A stretch of DNA of 64,000 nt from Aliikangiella marina. GTDB taxonomy: Bacteria > Pseudomonadota > Gammaproteobacteria > Enterobacterales > Kangiellaceae. Below the pieces are notes generated by a model. It was not told where the DNA came from and searched no databases. It was given only the letters and a program-made list of their open reading frames with translations. This document shows, in pieces, positions 18,719 to 29,490 of the stretch. The DNA is taken from NCBI RefSeq assembly GCF_007004765.1, contig NZ_VIKR01000001.1, positions 620,001 through 684,000 on the forward strand, read 5' to 3'. Within the stretch, counting starts at the first letter, position 1, and each line of letters opens with the position of its first letter. Both the position numbers and the translations under genes were made by a program.

Positions 18719-20788
18719 TTATTCAACGAGGAATTCTTTTAACCATTTTTTCACTTCATGATGCCACTGGATACTATTGTGTGGTTTCAACACCCAATGG
18801 TTTTCGTCAGGAAAATAGAGTAATTTACTGCGGATGCCTTTGCGCTGCAGCGCTGTAAAAGTCGCTAAAGATTGAGTGACGGGAATACGATAATCTAGTT
18901 CGCCTTGAATAACGAGCATTGGCGTTTTCCAGTTCTTAACATAATTAACTGGATTGTATCGCTCATGATTTTCTGGTTTATCAAAATAGGTTCCGCCATT
19001 TTCCCATTCGACGAACCATAACTCTTCAGTGGCATAATACATCATTCGGTTGTCAAATACGCCATCATGATTAACTAAACACTTAAATTGCTCGGGCCAA
19101 TTTCCAGCTATCCAATTGATCATATATCCGCCATACGATGCGCCTAAAGCACACATATTATTTTCGTCGATAAAGTCATATTTTTCTAAGGCGAACTTTA
19201 AACCTTTTTGTAAATCGACTAACGGTTTACTTCCCCAGTTTTGAGAGATTGAATCAGTAAAGTCTTGCCCATATCCCGTTGAACCGTGAAAGTCAATCAT
19301 GACAGAAACGAAACCTTGTCCTGCATAAGTCTGTGGATTCCAACGATAGTGAAAGTGATCACCAAAGCTTCCTTGTGGGCCGCCATGAATAAGAAATGCA
19401 AGCGGATACTTTTTATCAGATTCGAAATTTGCCGGTTTGACGATGTAGCCATAAACAGTTTCATCATTCCAACCATTAAACTTAAATTGCTCGTAGTCAC
19501 CAAAAGCGATTTGATTTAATTTTTCTTGATTATTTATAGTAATTTGTTGAATGTTTTTTCCATTCAAATCACTCGTATAAATTTGACTTGGGCTTTTTAA
19601 ACTATCTTTAATAAAAACTAACTTTTCATCACCCACGCTAACCGCCGAAACAAACCCGTCGGAATTTAAGAGCGTCTCCTTTTGCGAGCGAATATCAAAC
19701 TTCCATAAGGCTCGTGTACCTAAGTTATTGCCAATTAAATATAGCGAGTTATCGTCTTTAGAAAAGTGAAAGCTACCAAATGAGCGATCGAAATTTTCGG
19801 TGAGGTTAGTGAGTTTCCCGGTACGAATATTTTTTATCATTACGTCAAATTTATCGGCTTCGAATCCCGGACGTTTCATCGCTAAATAAGCCAATTTTTG
19901 CCCATCATGGCTGACAACTGGTTGGGTGTCCCAAGCAAGATTGTCGGCTGTCATATTGAAAGCTTTTTGAGGTTTGTCAATTGAGACTCGGTAGATATCA
20001 AAGTTAGTTGATGTTGGTTCTTGCGCATTTTGAATTCGAGCAGAAAAATAAACGGCAGAGCCATTACCTGCAAAATTATATTCTTCGTCACCACCGAAAG
20101 GATCAGACGGTACATTGGCATTGACTGATTTAGAAATTGGAATAATCGTTTTACTTTTAACAATCCCTTTACTGTTCAGTTCCGCAATGAATAGTTGTGA
20201 CTGTTTTTGATCAACCCAATGATCCCAATGGCGAACAAACATCTTATCGTACACCATGCCACTGGTTTTCTTTGTTTTTTCCGCTGCATCGCGCGATACG
20301 GTACAGGAAAAGTCTTCACAATCGGGATAAACACGAGACGAGAAGAGCAGTTTGTCGTTTTGTGGAGAGAGTTTAAAGGTTGTCACGTCGACGGGGTAAT
20401 CTGTAACTTGCGTCAACTTGAGGTTGTTGATATTAACTTTCCAAACCTGTGAAGAACCAGAGCGAGATGAGAGAAAATAAACAGTTCGGCCAGTTTTAGA
20501 CCATTTAGGTGAATGATCTGAAGCATTGTGGCTTGTTAGCTGAGTTGTTTGATTATCGCTGAGACGAGCCAACCATACGTCGGTCCGGCCGCGGTTGGCT
20601 TCCATATCGGTGGTTCTGACGACATAAGACACATGCTTACCATCAGGTGAGATTACAGCACTACTTACCCGCTCAAAAGTGACTAAATCCTCTGCGCTAA
20701 ACGGTTTTTTGTTGGCTGATACCAAACCGCTATGAATTAACAGGTTTGTTGTAAGTAACAAACCCAAGATAACACGACTTATTTTCAT
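18719..20788 (-). CDS. S9-family (prolyl oligopeptidase) serine peptidase, exported
   Basis: A 689-residue exported peptidase with a signal peptide (residues 1-25, cleavage near VSA). Residues about 40-400 form a beta-propeller of TolB/WD40-like repeats (ISPDGKHVSY, WSKTGRTVYF, VSHDGQKLAY). The alpha/beta-hydrolase domain follows, with nucleophile Ser near 551 in GASYGGYM, Asp near 634 in GELDYRIP and His near 665 in DENHWV. This is the acylaminoacyl/dipeptidyl-peptidase group that trims short peptides. Cysteines in CEDFSC suggest a disulfide, consistent with the periplasm. Likely nutritional peptide degradation. Confidence 0.93.
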   Translation of the reverse strand: MKISRVILGLLLTTNLLIHSGLVSANKKPFSAEDLVTFERVSSAVISPDGKHVSYVVRTTDMEANRGRTDVWLARLSDNQTTQLTSHNASDHSPKWSKTGRTVYFLSSRSGSSQVWKVNINNLKLTQVTDYPVDVTTFKLSPQNDKLLFSSRVYPDCEDFSCTVSRDAAEKTKKTSGMVYDKMFVRHWDHWVDQKQSQLFIAELNSKGIVKSKTIIPISKSVNANVPSDPFGGDEEYNFAGNGSAVYFSARIQNAQEPTSTNFDIYRVSIDKPQKAFNMTADNLAWDTQPVVSHDGQKLAYLAMKRPGFEADKFDVMIKNIRTGKLTNLTENFDRSFGSFHFSKDDNSLYLIGNNLGTRALWKFDIRSQKETLLNSDGFVSAVSVGDEKLVFIKDSLKSPSQIYTSDLNGKNIQQITINNQEKLNQIAFGDYEQFKFNGWNDETVYGYIVKPANFESDKKYPLAFLIHGGPQGSFGDHFHYRWNPQTYAGQGFVSVMIDFHGSTGYGQDFTDSISQNWGSKPLVDLQKGLKFALEKYDFIDENNMCALGASYGGYMINWIAGNWPEQFKCLVNHDGVFDNRMMYYATEELWFVEWENGGTYFDKPENHERYNPVNYVKNWKTPMLVIQGELDYRIPVTQSLATFTALQRKGIRSKLLYFPDENHWVLKPHNSIQWHHEVKKWLKEFLVE

Positions 20789-20937
20789 TATGAGTGTCCC
20801 GAGATTAAAAGTGAGGATATTTTGGGATGTTCGCTTGCTAAATTCAAGTTTACGCTCTCTGACGGATGAATGTACTGCACAGCTCGGTTACCTTTTAACC
20901 ACTTTATTAAGCATATGAATTTATTGTGACAAAGCGG

Positions 20938-20966
20938 TTGACACGTGACAGGTTAGCCCTTAGAAT
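20938..20966 (+). promoter_or_regulatory. Sigma-70 promoter for the tRNA pair
   Basis: A consensus -35 TTGACA (20938-20943), a 17-base spacer and -10 TAGAAT (20961-20966) lie just upstream of tRNA-Ala. The -10 is followed by the GC-rich GCCCGCC, a discriminator typical of stringently controlled stable-RNA promoters. Confidence 0.88.
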
Positions 20967-20980
20967 GCCCGCCGAATTCA

Positions 20981-21056
20981 GGGGCTATAGCTCAGCTGGG
21001 AGAGCGCTACACTGGCAGTGTAGAGGTCAGCGGTTCGATCCCGCTTAGCTCCACCA
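20981..21056 (+). tRNA. tRNA-Ala (anticodon GGC)
   Basis: A 76-base cloverleaf: acceptor stem GGGGCTA/TAGCTCC, D-arm with AGCTGGGAG, anticodon stem CTACA/TGTAG enclosing loop CTGGCAG (anticodon GGC), T-arm with GGTTCGATCCC, and an encoded CCA end. Confidence 0.97.
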
Positions 21057-21088
21057 TCTTTTCTTGATGAAACGAATTTAAGTTCTTA

Positions 21089-21164
21089 GTCCCCTTCGTC
21101 TAGAGGCCTAGGACACCGCCCTTTCACGGCGGTAACAGGGGTTCGAATCCCCTAGGGGACGCCA
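21089..21164 (+). tRNA. tRNA-Glu (anticodon TTC)
   Basis: A 76-base cloverleaf: acceptor GTCCCCT/AGGGGAC, anticodon stem CCGCC/GGCGG enclosing CTTTCAC (anticodon TTC), T-loop GGTTCGAATCC, encoded CCA. It is 32 bp after tRNA-Ala and probably cotranscribed. Confidence 0.97.
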
Positions 21165-21175
21165 TATTAGAAAAG

Positions 21176-21201
21176 CCAGTCAAAAAGACTGGTTTTTTTT
21201 T
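21176..21201 (+). terminator. Terminator of the tRNA operon
   Basis: Stem CCAGTC/GACTGG with a five-A loop and nine T residues, 11 bases after tRNA-Glu. Confidence 0.92.
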
Positions 21202-21620
21202 GCCCTTCGTTCGACGACCTTGGAAACAAGTTCTTGAAGATTCAAGTAGTTACAACGGATTAACTATACGGTACATAGGAATTTACGATAGCTATGCGGG
21301 CTGATTATTCAGCGCAACTGAGCTATACTGTGGCCACCAATGTAGGGCACATTGAACGATTAGTTTAGCCTCCAGACGGTTGATTGAGCGCGGTTATCAA
21401 GAGATTCTCAGACTCTTATTCCAAGTCGCTTCAAAAAACGATTATTAAGGCCAAAGGAGTGAGTCATTGATCAATTCAATTTCGGGCAGTTTTCATTGTT
21501 GTTAGGGAAACCGACCAAAACTCGCGGATTCTATTAATTTAAATTGAGCGAATTACAGAGAGTTACTCGCAATGTGTCATTGTTTACCGACTATCAAAGA
21601 TTGTAGATGGGAGATCTTAG
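21202..21620. other. Intergenic region, 419 bp, upstream of fumarase
   Basis: Holds no credible gene. It ends with GGGAGA about 9 bases before the fumarase ATG. Promoter-like hexamers such as TATACT (near 21334) occur, but no clear -35/-10 pair could be chosen. The TTGTCGACAA operator found near the GntR gene was not seen here. Confidence 0.4.
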
Positions 21621-23147
21621 ATGACAGCTATTCAAAAAGCTGATTTTATCGACAGTGTCGAGGCAGCACTTCAGTATATTTCTTATTATCATCCGAAAGA
21701 TTTTATTGATTCGCTCCATGCGGCTTACCAAAGAGAACAGAATCCTGCGGCAAAAGACGCGATGGCACAAATGCTGATTAATTCTCGGATGTGTGCTGAG
21801 GGAAAACGACCTATTTGCCAAGATACTGGGATTGTTACTGCATTTGTCAAAATCGGTATGGAAGTTCAATGGGATACTGATTTAACAATCCAGGAAATGG
21901 TCGATGAAGGGGTAAGAAGAGCTTATCAAAGCGAAGATAACCCATTGCGCGCATCAATTGTAAAAAATCCCATTGGGCCGCGAGTCAACACTAAGGACAA
22001 TACGCCTGCAGTAGTCCATGTTGAAATGGTTCCGGGAAATACTGTCGATGTTACCGTAGCCGCTAAAGGTGGTGGGTCAGAGAACAAATCTAAGTTTGTG
22101 ATGCTAAATCCTAACGACTCTATCGTCGATTGGGTACTCAAGACGGTGCCAACGATGGGCGCAGGTTGGTGTCCGCCAGGCATGCTTGGACTTGGAATTG
22201 GCGGCACTGCAGAAAAAGCGATGGTGATGGCGAAAGAGTCTCTCATGGACCCCATTGACATGCATGAGTTATTGGAGAAGGGGGCTGAAACACCCGTCGA
22301 AAAACTCAGGGTTGAACTGTTTGAAAAAGTCAACGAACTGGGGATAGGTGCTCAGGGGCTTGGAGGATTAACGACAGTTCTTGATATTAAGATCAATGAC
22401 TGCCCCACGCATGCGGCTTCTTTGCCTGTCGCAATGATTCCTAATTGTGCTGCGACACGTCACGCGCATTTTGTATTGGATGGTTCGGGACCATCATTTG
22501 TCGAACCACCGAGCCTAGATGACTGGCCTGTAGTGACTCAAGAAGCGTCTGAGTCTGTTAAAAAAGTAAATTTAGATGGAATCACACAAGCGGAAATTGA
22601 ATCATGGAATCCTGGCGATACATTGTTATTGTCTGGAAAAATTCTGACTGGTCGAGACGCCGCCCATAAGAAGATTAAAGATCTTATTGAGTCAGGTGAA
22701 GGCCTCCCAGAAGGCGTGGATTTTGAAAACCGGTTCATTTATTACGTCGGACCGGTTGATCCGGTAAGAGATGAAGTTGTCGGTCCCGCAGGGCCCACCA
22801 CATCGACGCGAATGGATAAATATTCCGATATGATGCTCAATTCCAAAGATACCGGCGGTATGGGGCTAATGGGAATGATCGGTAAAGCTGAGCGAGGAGA
22901 TGTTGCGCTGGCAGCGATAAAACGCAATAAATCAGTCTATCTTATGGCCGTGGGGGGCGCAGCCTACCTTGTATCTAAAGCGATTAAGCAATCTAAAGTT
23001 GTGGCGTTTGAAGAGCTTGGGATGGAAGCCATTTACGAGTTTGAAGTTAAAGACATGCCGGTCACTGTGGCGGTAGATTCCATGGGCGAATCAGTCCACA
23101 AAACGGGGCCTGCTTTGTGGAAGGTTAAAATTCAAGAAGCGAAGTAG
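21621..23147 (+). CDS. fumA: Class I fumarate hydratase (4Fe-4S)
   Basis: A 508-residue oxygen-sensitive fumarase interconverting fumarate and malate in the TCA cycle. The three expected cluster cysteines are Cys66 (ICQDTG), Cys184 (GWCPPG) and Cys276 (NCAATRHAHF). The C-terminal beta domain contains VGPAGPTTSTRMD and GMIGKAERG, which in this class bind substrate. N- and C-terminal domains are fused as in enterobacterial FumA/FumB, and the length is normal. It is 197 bp upstream of prpB in the same direction; the pathway link is that propionate oxidation yields succinate, which passes through fumarate. Confidence 0.95.
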   Translation: MTAIQKADFIDSVEAALQYISYYHPKDFIDSLHAAYQREQNPAAKDAMAQMLINSRMCAEGKRPICQDTGIVTAFVKIGMEVQWDTDLTIQEMVDEGVRRAYQSEDNPLRASIVKNPIGPRVNTKDNTPAVVHVEMVPGNTVDVTVAAKGGGSENKSKFVMLNPNDSIVDWVLKTVPTMGAGWCPPGMLGLGIGGTAEKAMVMAKESLMDPIDMHELLEKGAETPVEKLRVELFEKVNELGIGAQGLGGLTTVLDIKINDCPTHAASLPVAMIPNCAATRHAHFVLDGSGPSFVEPPSLDDWPVVTQEASESVKKVNLDGITQAEIESWNPGDTLLLSGKILTGRDAAHKKIKDLIESGEGLPEGVDFENRFIYYVGPVDPVRDEVVGPAGPTTSTRMDKYSDMMLNSKDTGGMGLMGMIGKAERGDVALAAIKRNKSVYLMAVGGAAYLVSKAIKQSKVVAFEELGMEAIYEFEVKDMPVTVAVDSMGESVHKTGPALWKVKIQEAK

Positions 23148-23344
23148 TTAGCGAGAGGATTAAGCCGTCAGAACCAGTGTGATGATTCGTGATTGTTGCA
23201 ATGATGGCGATAGAGCGACAAGTTTTTGGACTTTGGTCTAGTAGAAACATAAGCTGAACATTTTTACAATGAGACAGTCGATCGACCACAACGCTGTGCA
23301 AACTATCACTGTCACAAAACGACAAAAAAGCGAGACTAATATTT

Positions 23345-24235
23345 ATGAGCGACAATTTAACTCCCGGTGCAAAGTTTCGGAAAGCCGTAGCGGATAATAA
23401 GCCGCTTCAGCTGGTTGGCACCATTAACGCATTTACTGCACATATGGCGAAACGTTCTGGCCACCACGCGATTTATTTATCAGGTGGTGGCGTAGCCGCC
23501 AACTCTCTCGGTATGCCTGATCTAGGGATCAGTACCATCGATGATGTTTTGACCGATGTTCGTCGTATTACTGATGTGTGTGATTTACCGTTAATGGTCG
23601 ATGCTGATACCGGATTTGGTGGTGCATTCAACATCGCTAGGACGATTCGCTCGCTTACCAAGTTTGGCGCGGCGGGTTGTCACATTGAAGATCAGGTTGC
23701 GGCGAAACGATGCGGTCATAGACCGAATAAAGAAATCGTTTCTCTGAACGAAATGGTTGATCGAATTAAAGTCGCAGTTGATGCGAGAACCGACGACAGT
23801 TTTGTCATCATGGCTCGTACTGATGCGCTTGCTGTAGATGGTATGCAGGCTGCAATCGATCGAGCGAACGCTTGCCTCGAAGCTGGTGCCGATATGATTT
23901 TTCCGGAAGCCATTAGCAGCTTAGAGCAGTATCAAGAATTTAATGCAGCAGTTGACGCGCCGACGCTTGCCAACATTACAGAGTTTGGCCAAACGCCATT
24001 ATTTTCGACACCTGAGCTAGCAGAAGTTGGTGTCGATATCGTACTTTATTGCTGCGGTGCTTACCGCGCGATGAATAAAGGTGCAGAGAGTTTTTACCAA
24101 GCGTTGATTAACGATGGGCACCAAAGAAACGTAGTCGATATTATGCAGACACGAGAAGAACTATACGACTACCTCAATTATCATCAATATGAAGAAAAGC
24201 TGGACGAGCTTTTTGCTAAAAATAAGGAGAAGTAA
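23345..24235 (+). CDS. prpB: 2-methylisocitrate lyase PrpB
   Basis: A 296-residue ICL/PEPM-superfamily lyase that cleaves 2-methylisocitrate to pyruvate and succinate, the last step of the methylcitrate cycle. Visible features: the substrate-loop region [16 protein letters not shown], the metal-site DADTGFGG, and the active-site cysteine segment [16 protein letters not shown] with the KRCGH motif diagnostic of this group. Length matches PrpB. The gene is followed three bases later by prpC. A weak ribosome site (AGCGAG) precedes the ATG. Confidence 0.96.
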   Translation: MSDNLTPGAKFRKAVADNKPLQLVGTINAFTAHMAKRSGHHAIYLSGGGVAANSLGMPDLGISTIDDVLTDVRRITDVCDLPLMVDADTGFGGAFNIARTIRSLTKFGAAGCHIEDQVAAKRCGHRPNKEIVSLNEMVDRIKVAVDARTDDSFVIMARTDALAVDGMQAAIDRANACLEAGADMIFPEAISSLEQYQEFNAAVDAPTLANITEFGQTPLFSTPELAEVGVDIVLYCCGAYRAMNKGAESFYQALINDGHQRNVVDIMQTREELYDYLNYHQYEEKLDELFAKNKEK

Positions 24236-24238
24236 GCA

Positions 24239-25399
24239 ATGTCAGATTCGACTAATACTGAATCGGTCTTACCAAAACCCAAAAAATCAGTCGCGCTTTC
24301 GGGAGTACCTGCCGGTAATACTGCACTTTGTACTGTTGGCCGCACCGGTAATGATCTTGCCTATTTGGGATACGATATTTTGGACTTCGCGGAGACTGCC
24401 GAGTTTGAAGAAATTGCTCATTTGTTAATTCATGGTCGTTTACCAAACAAGGCTGAGTTAGCGAACTACAAGCGTAAATTGAAAGCGATGCGTGGTTTAC
24501 CGACTGTTGTTCAAGAGGTACTTGAGGCGATTCCTGCCGCGGCTCACCCGATGGATGTACTTAGAACCGGCTGCTCTGTGCTTGGCACAGTATTACCTGA
24601 AAAAGACGAGCAAGCACCAGCAGATGCAAGAGACATTGCTGATCGTTTATTAGCTTCGTTTGGCTCGATGTTACTTTATTGGTATCACTACAGCCATAAT
24701 GGCAAATGTATTGACGTTGAAACTGATGATGATTCAATCGGCGCGCACTTCTTAAATCTACTGCATGGTGAAAAACCAAGCGAGCAGTGGGAACGTGCAA
24801 TGCATACTTCTCTAATCTTGTACGCTGAGCATGAGTTTAATGCATCGACATTTACGAGTCGTGTAATCGCTGGCACAGGCTCTGATATGTATTCTGCTGT
24901 TAGTGGCGCTATAGGTGCATTACGTGGCCCGAAACACGGTGGCGCGAACGAAGTTGCGCTAGAAATTCAAAAACGCTACGCGAGCCCTGATGAAGCTGAA
25001 GCGGATATTAAAGAGCGTATAGCGCGCAAAGAAATCGTGATTGGTTTTGGCCACCCAGTTTACACGGTAAGTGACCCTCGAAACCAGGTTATCAAGAAAG
25101 TTGCAAAAGAGCTCTCTGAAGCGCAAGGTGATATGAACCTATATAATATCGCAGAGCGTCTAGAGTCAGTGATGTGGGACGAGAAGAAGATGTTCCCGAA
25201 TCTCGATTGGTTCTCTGCGGTTTCCTATCATGTTATGGGGATTCCAACGGCAATGTTTACGCCGATTTTCGTAATGTCTCGGATTACTGGCTGGGCTGCT
25301 CACATTATGGAGCAACGTGTTGATGGAAAAATTATCCGTCCAAGCGCAAATTACACGGGCCCAGAGCAACAAGAGTGGATTCCTATCGATAAGCGCTAG
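24239..25399 (+). CDS. prpC: 2-methylcitrate synthase PrpC
   Basis: A 386-residue citrate-synthase-fold enzyme condensing propionyl-CoA with oxaloacetate. Family landmarks are LLIHGRLPN, the [13 protein letters not shown] active-site loop with catalytic His, GFGHPVYT with the second His, and the aspartate region following [10 protein letters not shown]. Its adjacency to prpB, with a 3-base gap, decides methylcitrate over ordinary citrate synthase. GGAGAAG at the end of prpB is its ribosome site. A bidirectional terminator follows. Confidence 0.95.
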   Translation: MSDSTNTESVLPKPKKSVALSGVPAGNTALCTVGRTGNDLAYLGYDILDFAETAEFEEIAHLLIHGRLPNKAELANYKRKLKAMRGLPTVVQEVLEAIPAAAHPMDVLRTGCSVLGTVLPEKDEQAPADARDIADRLLASFGSMLLYWYHYSHNGKCIDVETDDDSIGAHFLNLLHGEKPSEQWERAMHTSLILYAEHEFNASTFTSRVIAGTGSDMYSAVSGAIGALRGPKHGGANEVALEIQKRYASPDEAEADIKERIARKEIVIGFGHPVYTVSDPRNQVIKKVAKELSEAQGDMNLYNIAERLESVMWDEKKMFPNLDWFSAVSYHVMGIPTAMFTPIFVMSRITGWAAHIMEQRVDGKIIRPSANYTGPEQQEWIPIDKR

Positions 25400-25429
25400 A
25401 TAGCGATTCCAGGTAGAATTACACTGAAT

Positions 25430-25457
25430 AAAAAAGGAGCCTTGTGGCTCCTTTTTT
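25430..25457. terminator. Bidirectional terminator between prpC and the GGDEF gene
   Basis: Stem GGAGCC/GGCTCC with a four-base loop is flanked by six A on one side and six T on the other, between convergent genes, so it can serve both strands. Confidence 0.9.
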
Positions 25458-25474
25458 GATGTTTGTAGTCAATT

Positions 25475-26389
25475 TTAGTCTCGATTGACACAGTTTCTAC
25501 CCAAATCGATAGAGCGGTTGAGAGCCACTTTGGCTTTTTCTAATCCTTGAGCAATTGAAATACCGGGCTTAATTTCGGTTACACCAAGCGAAACGGTTAC
25601 TTTAGCGACGGTCAATCCTGTTTTCTTTTTCAAGGAAACACCTGCCACTTTTTTACGGATCTCATCGGCGACTTTAACCCCTTGTTCGACAGAGGCTTTT
25701 GGTAAAGCAATACAAAACTTGTCTTCCTCAAAGCGTGAAATAATATCTCCACCTTTAAGATAATTGGCGAGGAGCTTAGCGATATGTTTCAGCATCGCAT
25801 CGCCCATCACTTTGCCATTGGTTTGAATGAACATAGCAAACTTATCGACATCCATAAATATTAACGAGAAGGGATGATTCTCTTCCGCGAGCAGCGCTTC
25901 TTTCAAAGTCACCAGAAAACCTTGTTCATCAAGTAGCTCAGTGAGCTCATCTCGAGTCGCGTACTCTTTGGTTTTTAAATAAGATTCTTGTTCATCGAAT
26001 TCAAACTCTTCATCGTTATCGGCGAGATATTTTTTGGCGCCATCGATAACTTCAGTGAGATCTTCGTTGTTATCAAAGTTTTTAATCAGAAGTTTCAGAA
26101 GTTCATTGACATATTGGCTGGTACGGCCGCTCTGCATTGCGAGATCTTTATAATGCTTACTGGCAACATGATCTTTAAATACTTTATCAAGCTCTTCTGA
26201 AATCGTTTCACTGGTTGTATCGAGTTTGTCAACATCGTCTTTCAGCGCTTGATTGTCTGTGTGTAAATATTCATAGGCAATTGTGTAGCAAATGGGCTCT
26301 GCAGGAAGTTGATTATCTCTGAGCCACATCATCGCCGAACGAGACTTTAATCCGGCTGCTTTGATATCTTCTAATCGCTGCTGGTCCAT
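25475..26389 (-). CDS. GGDEF-domain protein with degenerate active site
   Basis: A 304-residue cytoplasmic protein. Residues 1-140 form a helical N-terminal region with charged coiled-coil stretches (about 48-85 and 110-140), resembling the regulatory domain of other soluble cyclases. Residues 145-300 fit the GGDEF fold: TRDELTELLD, FMDVDKF with metal Asp180, and a C-terminal SLGVTE strand. The signature itself reads E-E-D-K-F at 221-225, the guanine-contact N/D positions are Ile188/Gln189, and the inhibitory-site RxxD is K-G-G-D. Cyclase activity is therefore unlikely; a signalling or GTP/c-di-GMP-sensing role is possible. It ends at the shared terminator. Confidence 0.88.
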   Translation of the reverse strand: MDQQRLEDIKAAGLKSRSAMMWLRDNQLPAEPICYTIAYEYLHTDNQALKDDVDKLDTTSETISEELDKVFKDHVASKHYKDLAMQSGRTSQYVNELLKLLIKNFDNNEDLTEVIDGAKKYLADNDEEFEFDEQESYLKTKEYATRDELTELLDEQGFLVTLKEALLAEENHPFSLIFMDVDKFAMFIQTNGKVMGDAMLKHIAKLLANYLKGGDIISRFEEDKFCIALPKASVEQGVKVADEIRKKVAGVSLKKKTGLTVAKVTVSLGVTEIKPGISIAQGLEKAKVALNRSIDLGRNCVNRD

Positions 26390-26543
26390 AATTGCCTTGG
26401 ATGAATATTAATTCAGTTGATAAGTATTCCACCGAAGTGAAGGCTTATACAAAGTATAGGCAATTTTTTTAGATTCTTCTTAAAGATTAAAACGAGTGCG
26501 ACTTAGCCACTGATCAGTGTGACGCGCTGGCTAAAAAAACTGA

Positions 26544-27197
26544 TCACTCACGAATAGGATTATTTAACAAATACTTTGCAGTATTTAGTAAATCTTTTTT
26601 CTTGAAGAGAAAGTGCCAGCGACTACCGCCCGATTGACGCCATAAAAAACACGCACGGATTGCGGCTAGTAGTGCGGCTCTAACTTGTGCTTGAATGTGC
26701 GGTTGCTTCAGATATTTAGGATCGCCCTTGACTTGAATTCGATTAGACAGTTTCGACAAAGTGAGCTTGTAGGCGCTGGAGCAATGTTCGAGTAGCTTCT
26801 CGAATTTGCTATCGTCGTTGTAAAACTCAAAATCACCGTACTCCAACGATAGCTCACTAATCTGAGAAGTGAGAATGTCCATGAGCCGTTTGTTTTTATT
26901 GAACTGCTGTTGCAAGGCCATGACATGGATAACCATGTTGACAAACTCAGGATCTTTGTCTTGATGGTTTGGATCAATTTGATGGCTAATAATTCTCAAC
27001 CCGCTGCTCACTTCAAAGCTCCCATCGTAGACTGCAGCGGCACTTGAAGCTTCGATTCTGAGTAAGCTGGAAACAACTGCTTTAAAGTCAGTGGGGTTGG
27101 TTTGGCCTTTCCAAGCTAAATGTTGGACGACTCTGACTGCCTGTGCGAGACCCGCGAGTGCAATAACTTGATCAACTACCTGAGATTTTATTTCCAT
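26544..27197 (-). CDS. hflD: HflD homologue
   Basis: A 217-residue all-helical protein matching HflD, a peripheral membrane protein that in E. coli controls phage lambda CII and is encoded beside mnmA. Supporting segments are QVIALAGLAQAVRVVQ near the N-terminus, RIEASSAAAVYDGSFEVSSGL-type sequence in the middle, and IRACFLWRQSGGSRWHFLF near the C-terminus, which are conserved landmarks. It lies 27 bp downstream of mnmA in the usual mnmA-hflD order; the purB gene that follows in enterobacteria is replaced here by the GGDEF gene. Confidence 0.93.
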   Translation of the reverse strand: MEIKSQVVDQVIALAGLAQAVRVVQHLAWKGQTNPTDFKAVVSSLLRIEASSAAAVYDGSFEVSSGLRIISHQIDPNHQDKDPEFVNMVIHVMALQQQFNKNKRLMDILTSQISELSLEYGDFEFYNDDSKFEKLLEHCSSAYKLTLSKLSNRIQVKGDPKYLKQPHIQAQVRAALLAAIRACFLWRQSGGSRWHFLFKKKDLLNTAKYLLNNPIRE

Positions 27198-27224
27198 ATT
27201 GAATTTGTTTTGTCGCTCTTTAAT

Positions 27225-28340
<1,116 letters not shown>

Positions 28341-28411
28341 TTATTGAACTCGGATAACAGAAGCCTGATTAATCAAGGCAGAATATTGGGATGTTAATTG
28401 GGATTTCAATA

Positions 28412-28906
28412 CTAAGAGCCCAGGACATCGCGTGATTGGTAATACATGCCCAACTCGTCGCCGCCAAAAGTCAACGACTCAAGTGGTAGACGAATGCCTT
28501 TCTTGAAGTCTTCGATACACTTTAAAACAAGGGCACTACGGATAGATTTCTCTGGTAAAGCGAGTATTTCGTCAACCGTAAACCAACAGTTATCGATGAT
28601 ATCCGGGTCGTTTGGACTGGCTTCCTGATCTACTGGGACATCTCCCACAAAACAGAACCTAAGATAGGTTTTACCGTTGATTGCAGGACTGAGTAAATAA
28701 GTGCCTAAGAGTGCAGTCGGCCTGAAATCTAGTCCAGTTTCCTCGTGAACTTCACGAATCACCGCATCAATCAAAGATTCTTTCAGCTCTACATGTCCTG
28801 CAGGTTGATTGTAAACAATTTGCCCCGAGCTAGCGGTTTCTTTCACTAACAAATATTTGTCATTTCGCCTTATAATGGCGGCTACTGTGACGTGGATATA
28901 ATCCAT
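28412..28906 (-). CDS. nudJ: Nudix phosphatase NudJ
   Basis: A Nudix hydrolase of 164 residues; NudJ acts on nucleoside tri- and diphosphates and hydroxymethylpyrimidine pyrophosphate. The full Nudix box begins GHVELKES and ends REVHEETGL, with all REUxEExGU residues intact. I start at the ATG at 2890x (28906), giving MDYIHVTVAAII. A longer open frame extends upstream but would overlap moaC and lacks family-like sequence. The nudJ-mnmA-hflD order is conserved in gammaproteobacteria. Its start codon lies only 33 bp from the divergent moaC start. Confidence 0.93.
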   Translation of the reverse strand: MDYIHVTVAAIIRRNDKYLLVKETASSGQIVYNQPAGHVELKESLIDAVIREVHEETGLDFRPTALLGTYLLSPAINGKTYLRFCFVGDVPVDQEASPNDPDIIDNCWFTVDEILALPEKSIRSALVLKCIEDFKKGIRLPLESLTFGGDELGMYYQSRDVLGS

Positions 28907-28939
28907 GGACGAATAATTCCTAAGATTGGTAGTTAATTT

Positions 28940-29413
28940 ATGACGCATTTTACCCATTTGAATGACAAAGGCGAAGCCCAAATGGTCGATGTGACGGAAA
29001 AAGCGCAAACATTTCGGGTTGCGACAGCTTCAGGTCATGTGAAAATGAGTGCAGAAGCTATTGCGCTTATTGTTAACGGTGAACACAAAAAAGGGGACGT
29101 TCTCGCGGCTGCTCGGATTGCCGGCATTCAGGCAGCAAAAAAAACTTCGGAATTAATTCCGCTGTGTCACCCACTGTTGCTGACTTCAATCAAAGTTAGA
29201 CTTGAGCCGGATATTGAAAACAATCAAATTAATATTTCGGCGACCTGCAAGTTAACTGGACAAACCGGTGTAGAAATGGAAGCGTTGACCGCAGTAACTG
29301 TCGCTGGATTAACGATATACGATATGTGTAAAGCCGTTGATAAAAGTATGGTTATTTCGACGATTCAACTCGAAGAAAAAACGGGTGGTAAATCTGGTAC
29401 TTGGACGCGCTGA
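28940..29413 (+). CDS. moaC: Cyclic pyranopterin monophosphate synthase MoaC
   Basis: A 157-residue MoaC, which with MoaA converts GTP to cyclic pyranopterin monophosphate in molybdenum-cofactor synthesis. Landmarks are MVDVTEK near residue 15, [28 protein letters not shown] with the active-site region, and [10 protein letters not shown] with DMCKAVDK near the C-terminus. It is first in a moaC-moaD-moaE run. moaA and moaB are not in the window. Confidence 0.97.
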   Translation: MTHFTHLNDKGEAQMVDVTEKAQTFRVATASGHVKMSAEAIALIVNGEHKKGDVLAAARIAGIQAAKKTSELIPLCHPLLLTSIKVRLEPDIENNQINISATCKLTGQTGVEMEALTAVTVAGLTIYDMCKAVDKSMVISTIQLEEKTGGKSGTWTR

Positions 29414-29490
29414 TTTTCTGGTAAATATATTAAATTCAAGCGTTTAGCAGTTTTATTGTTTTGCAGTGGTGAGGATAGAGATACTCAAAT

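Noticed and set aside
23148-23344. A regulator site of the TTGTCGACAA type before prpB
   Set aside because: Only loose half-site resemblances (such as ATTGTTGCAAT near 23193) are present; no palindrome matching the core was found.
26508-26519. CACTGATCAGTG palindrome downstream of the hflD region
   Set aside because: It lies beyond the end of hflD and upstream of the GGDEF gene with no other promoter features; a 12-bp palindrome alone is weak evidence.
28907-29008. Longer nudJ with 34 extra N-terminal residues
   Set aside because: It would overlap moaC antisense, and the added residues do not resemble the family; the internal ATG begins the Nudix fold.
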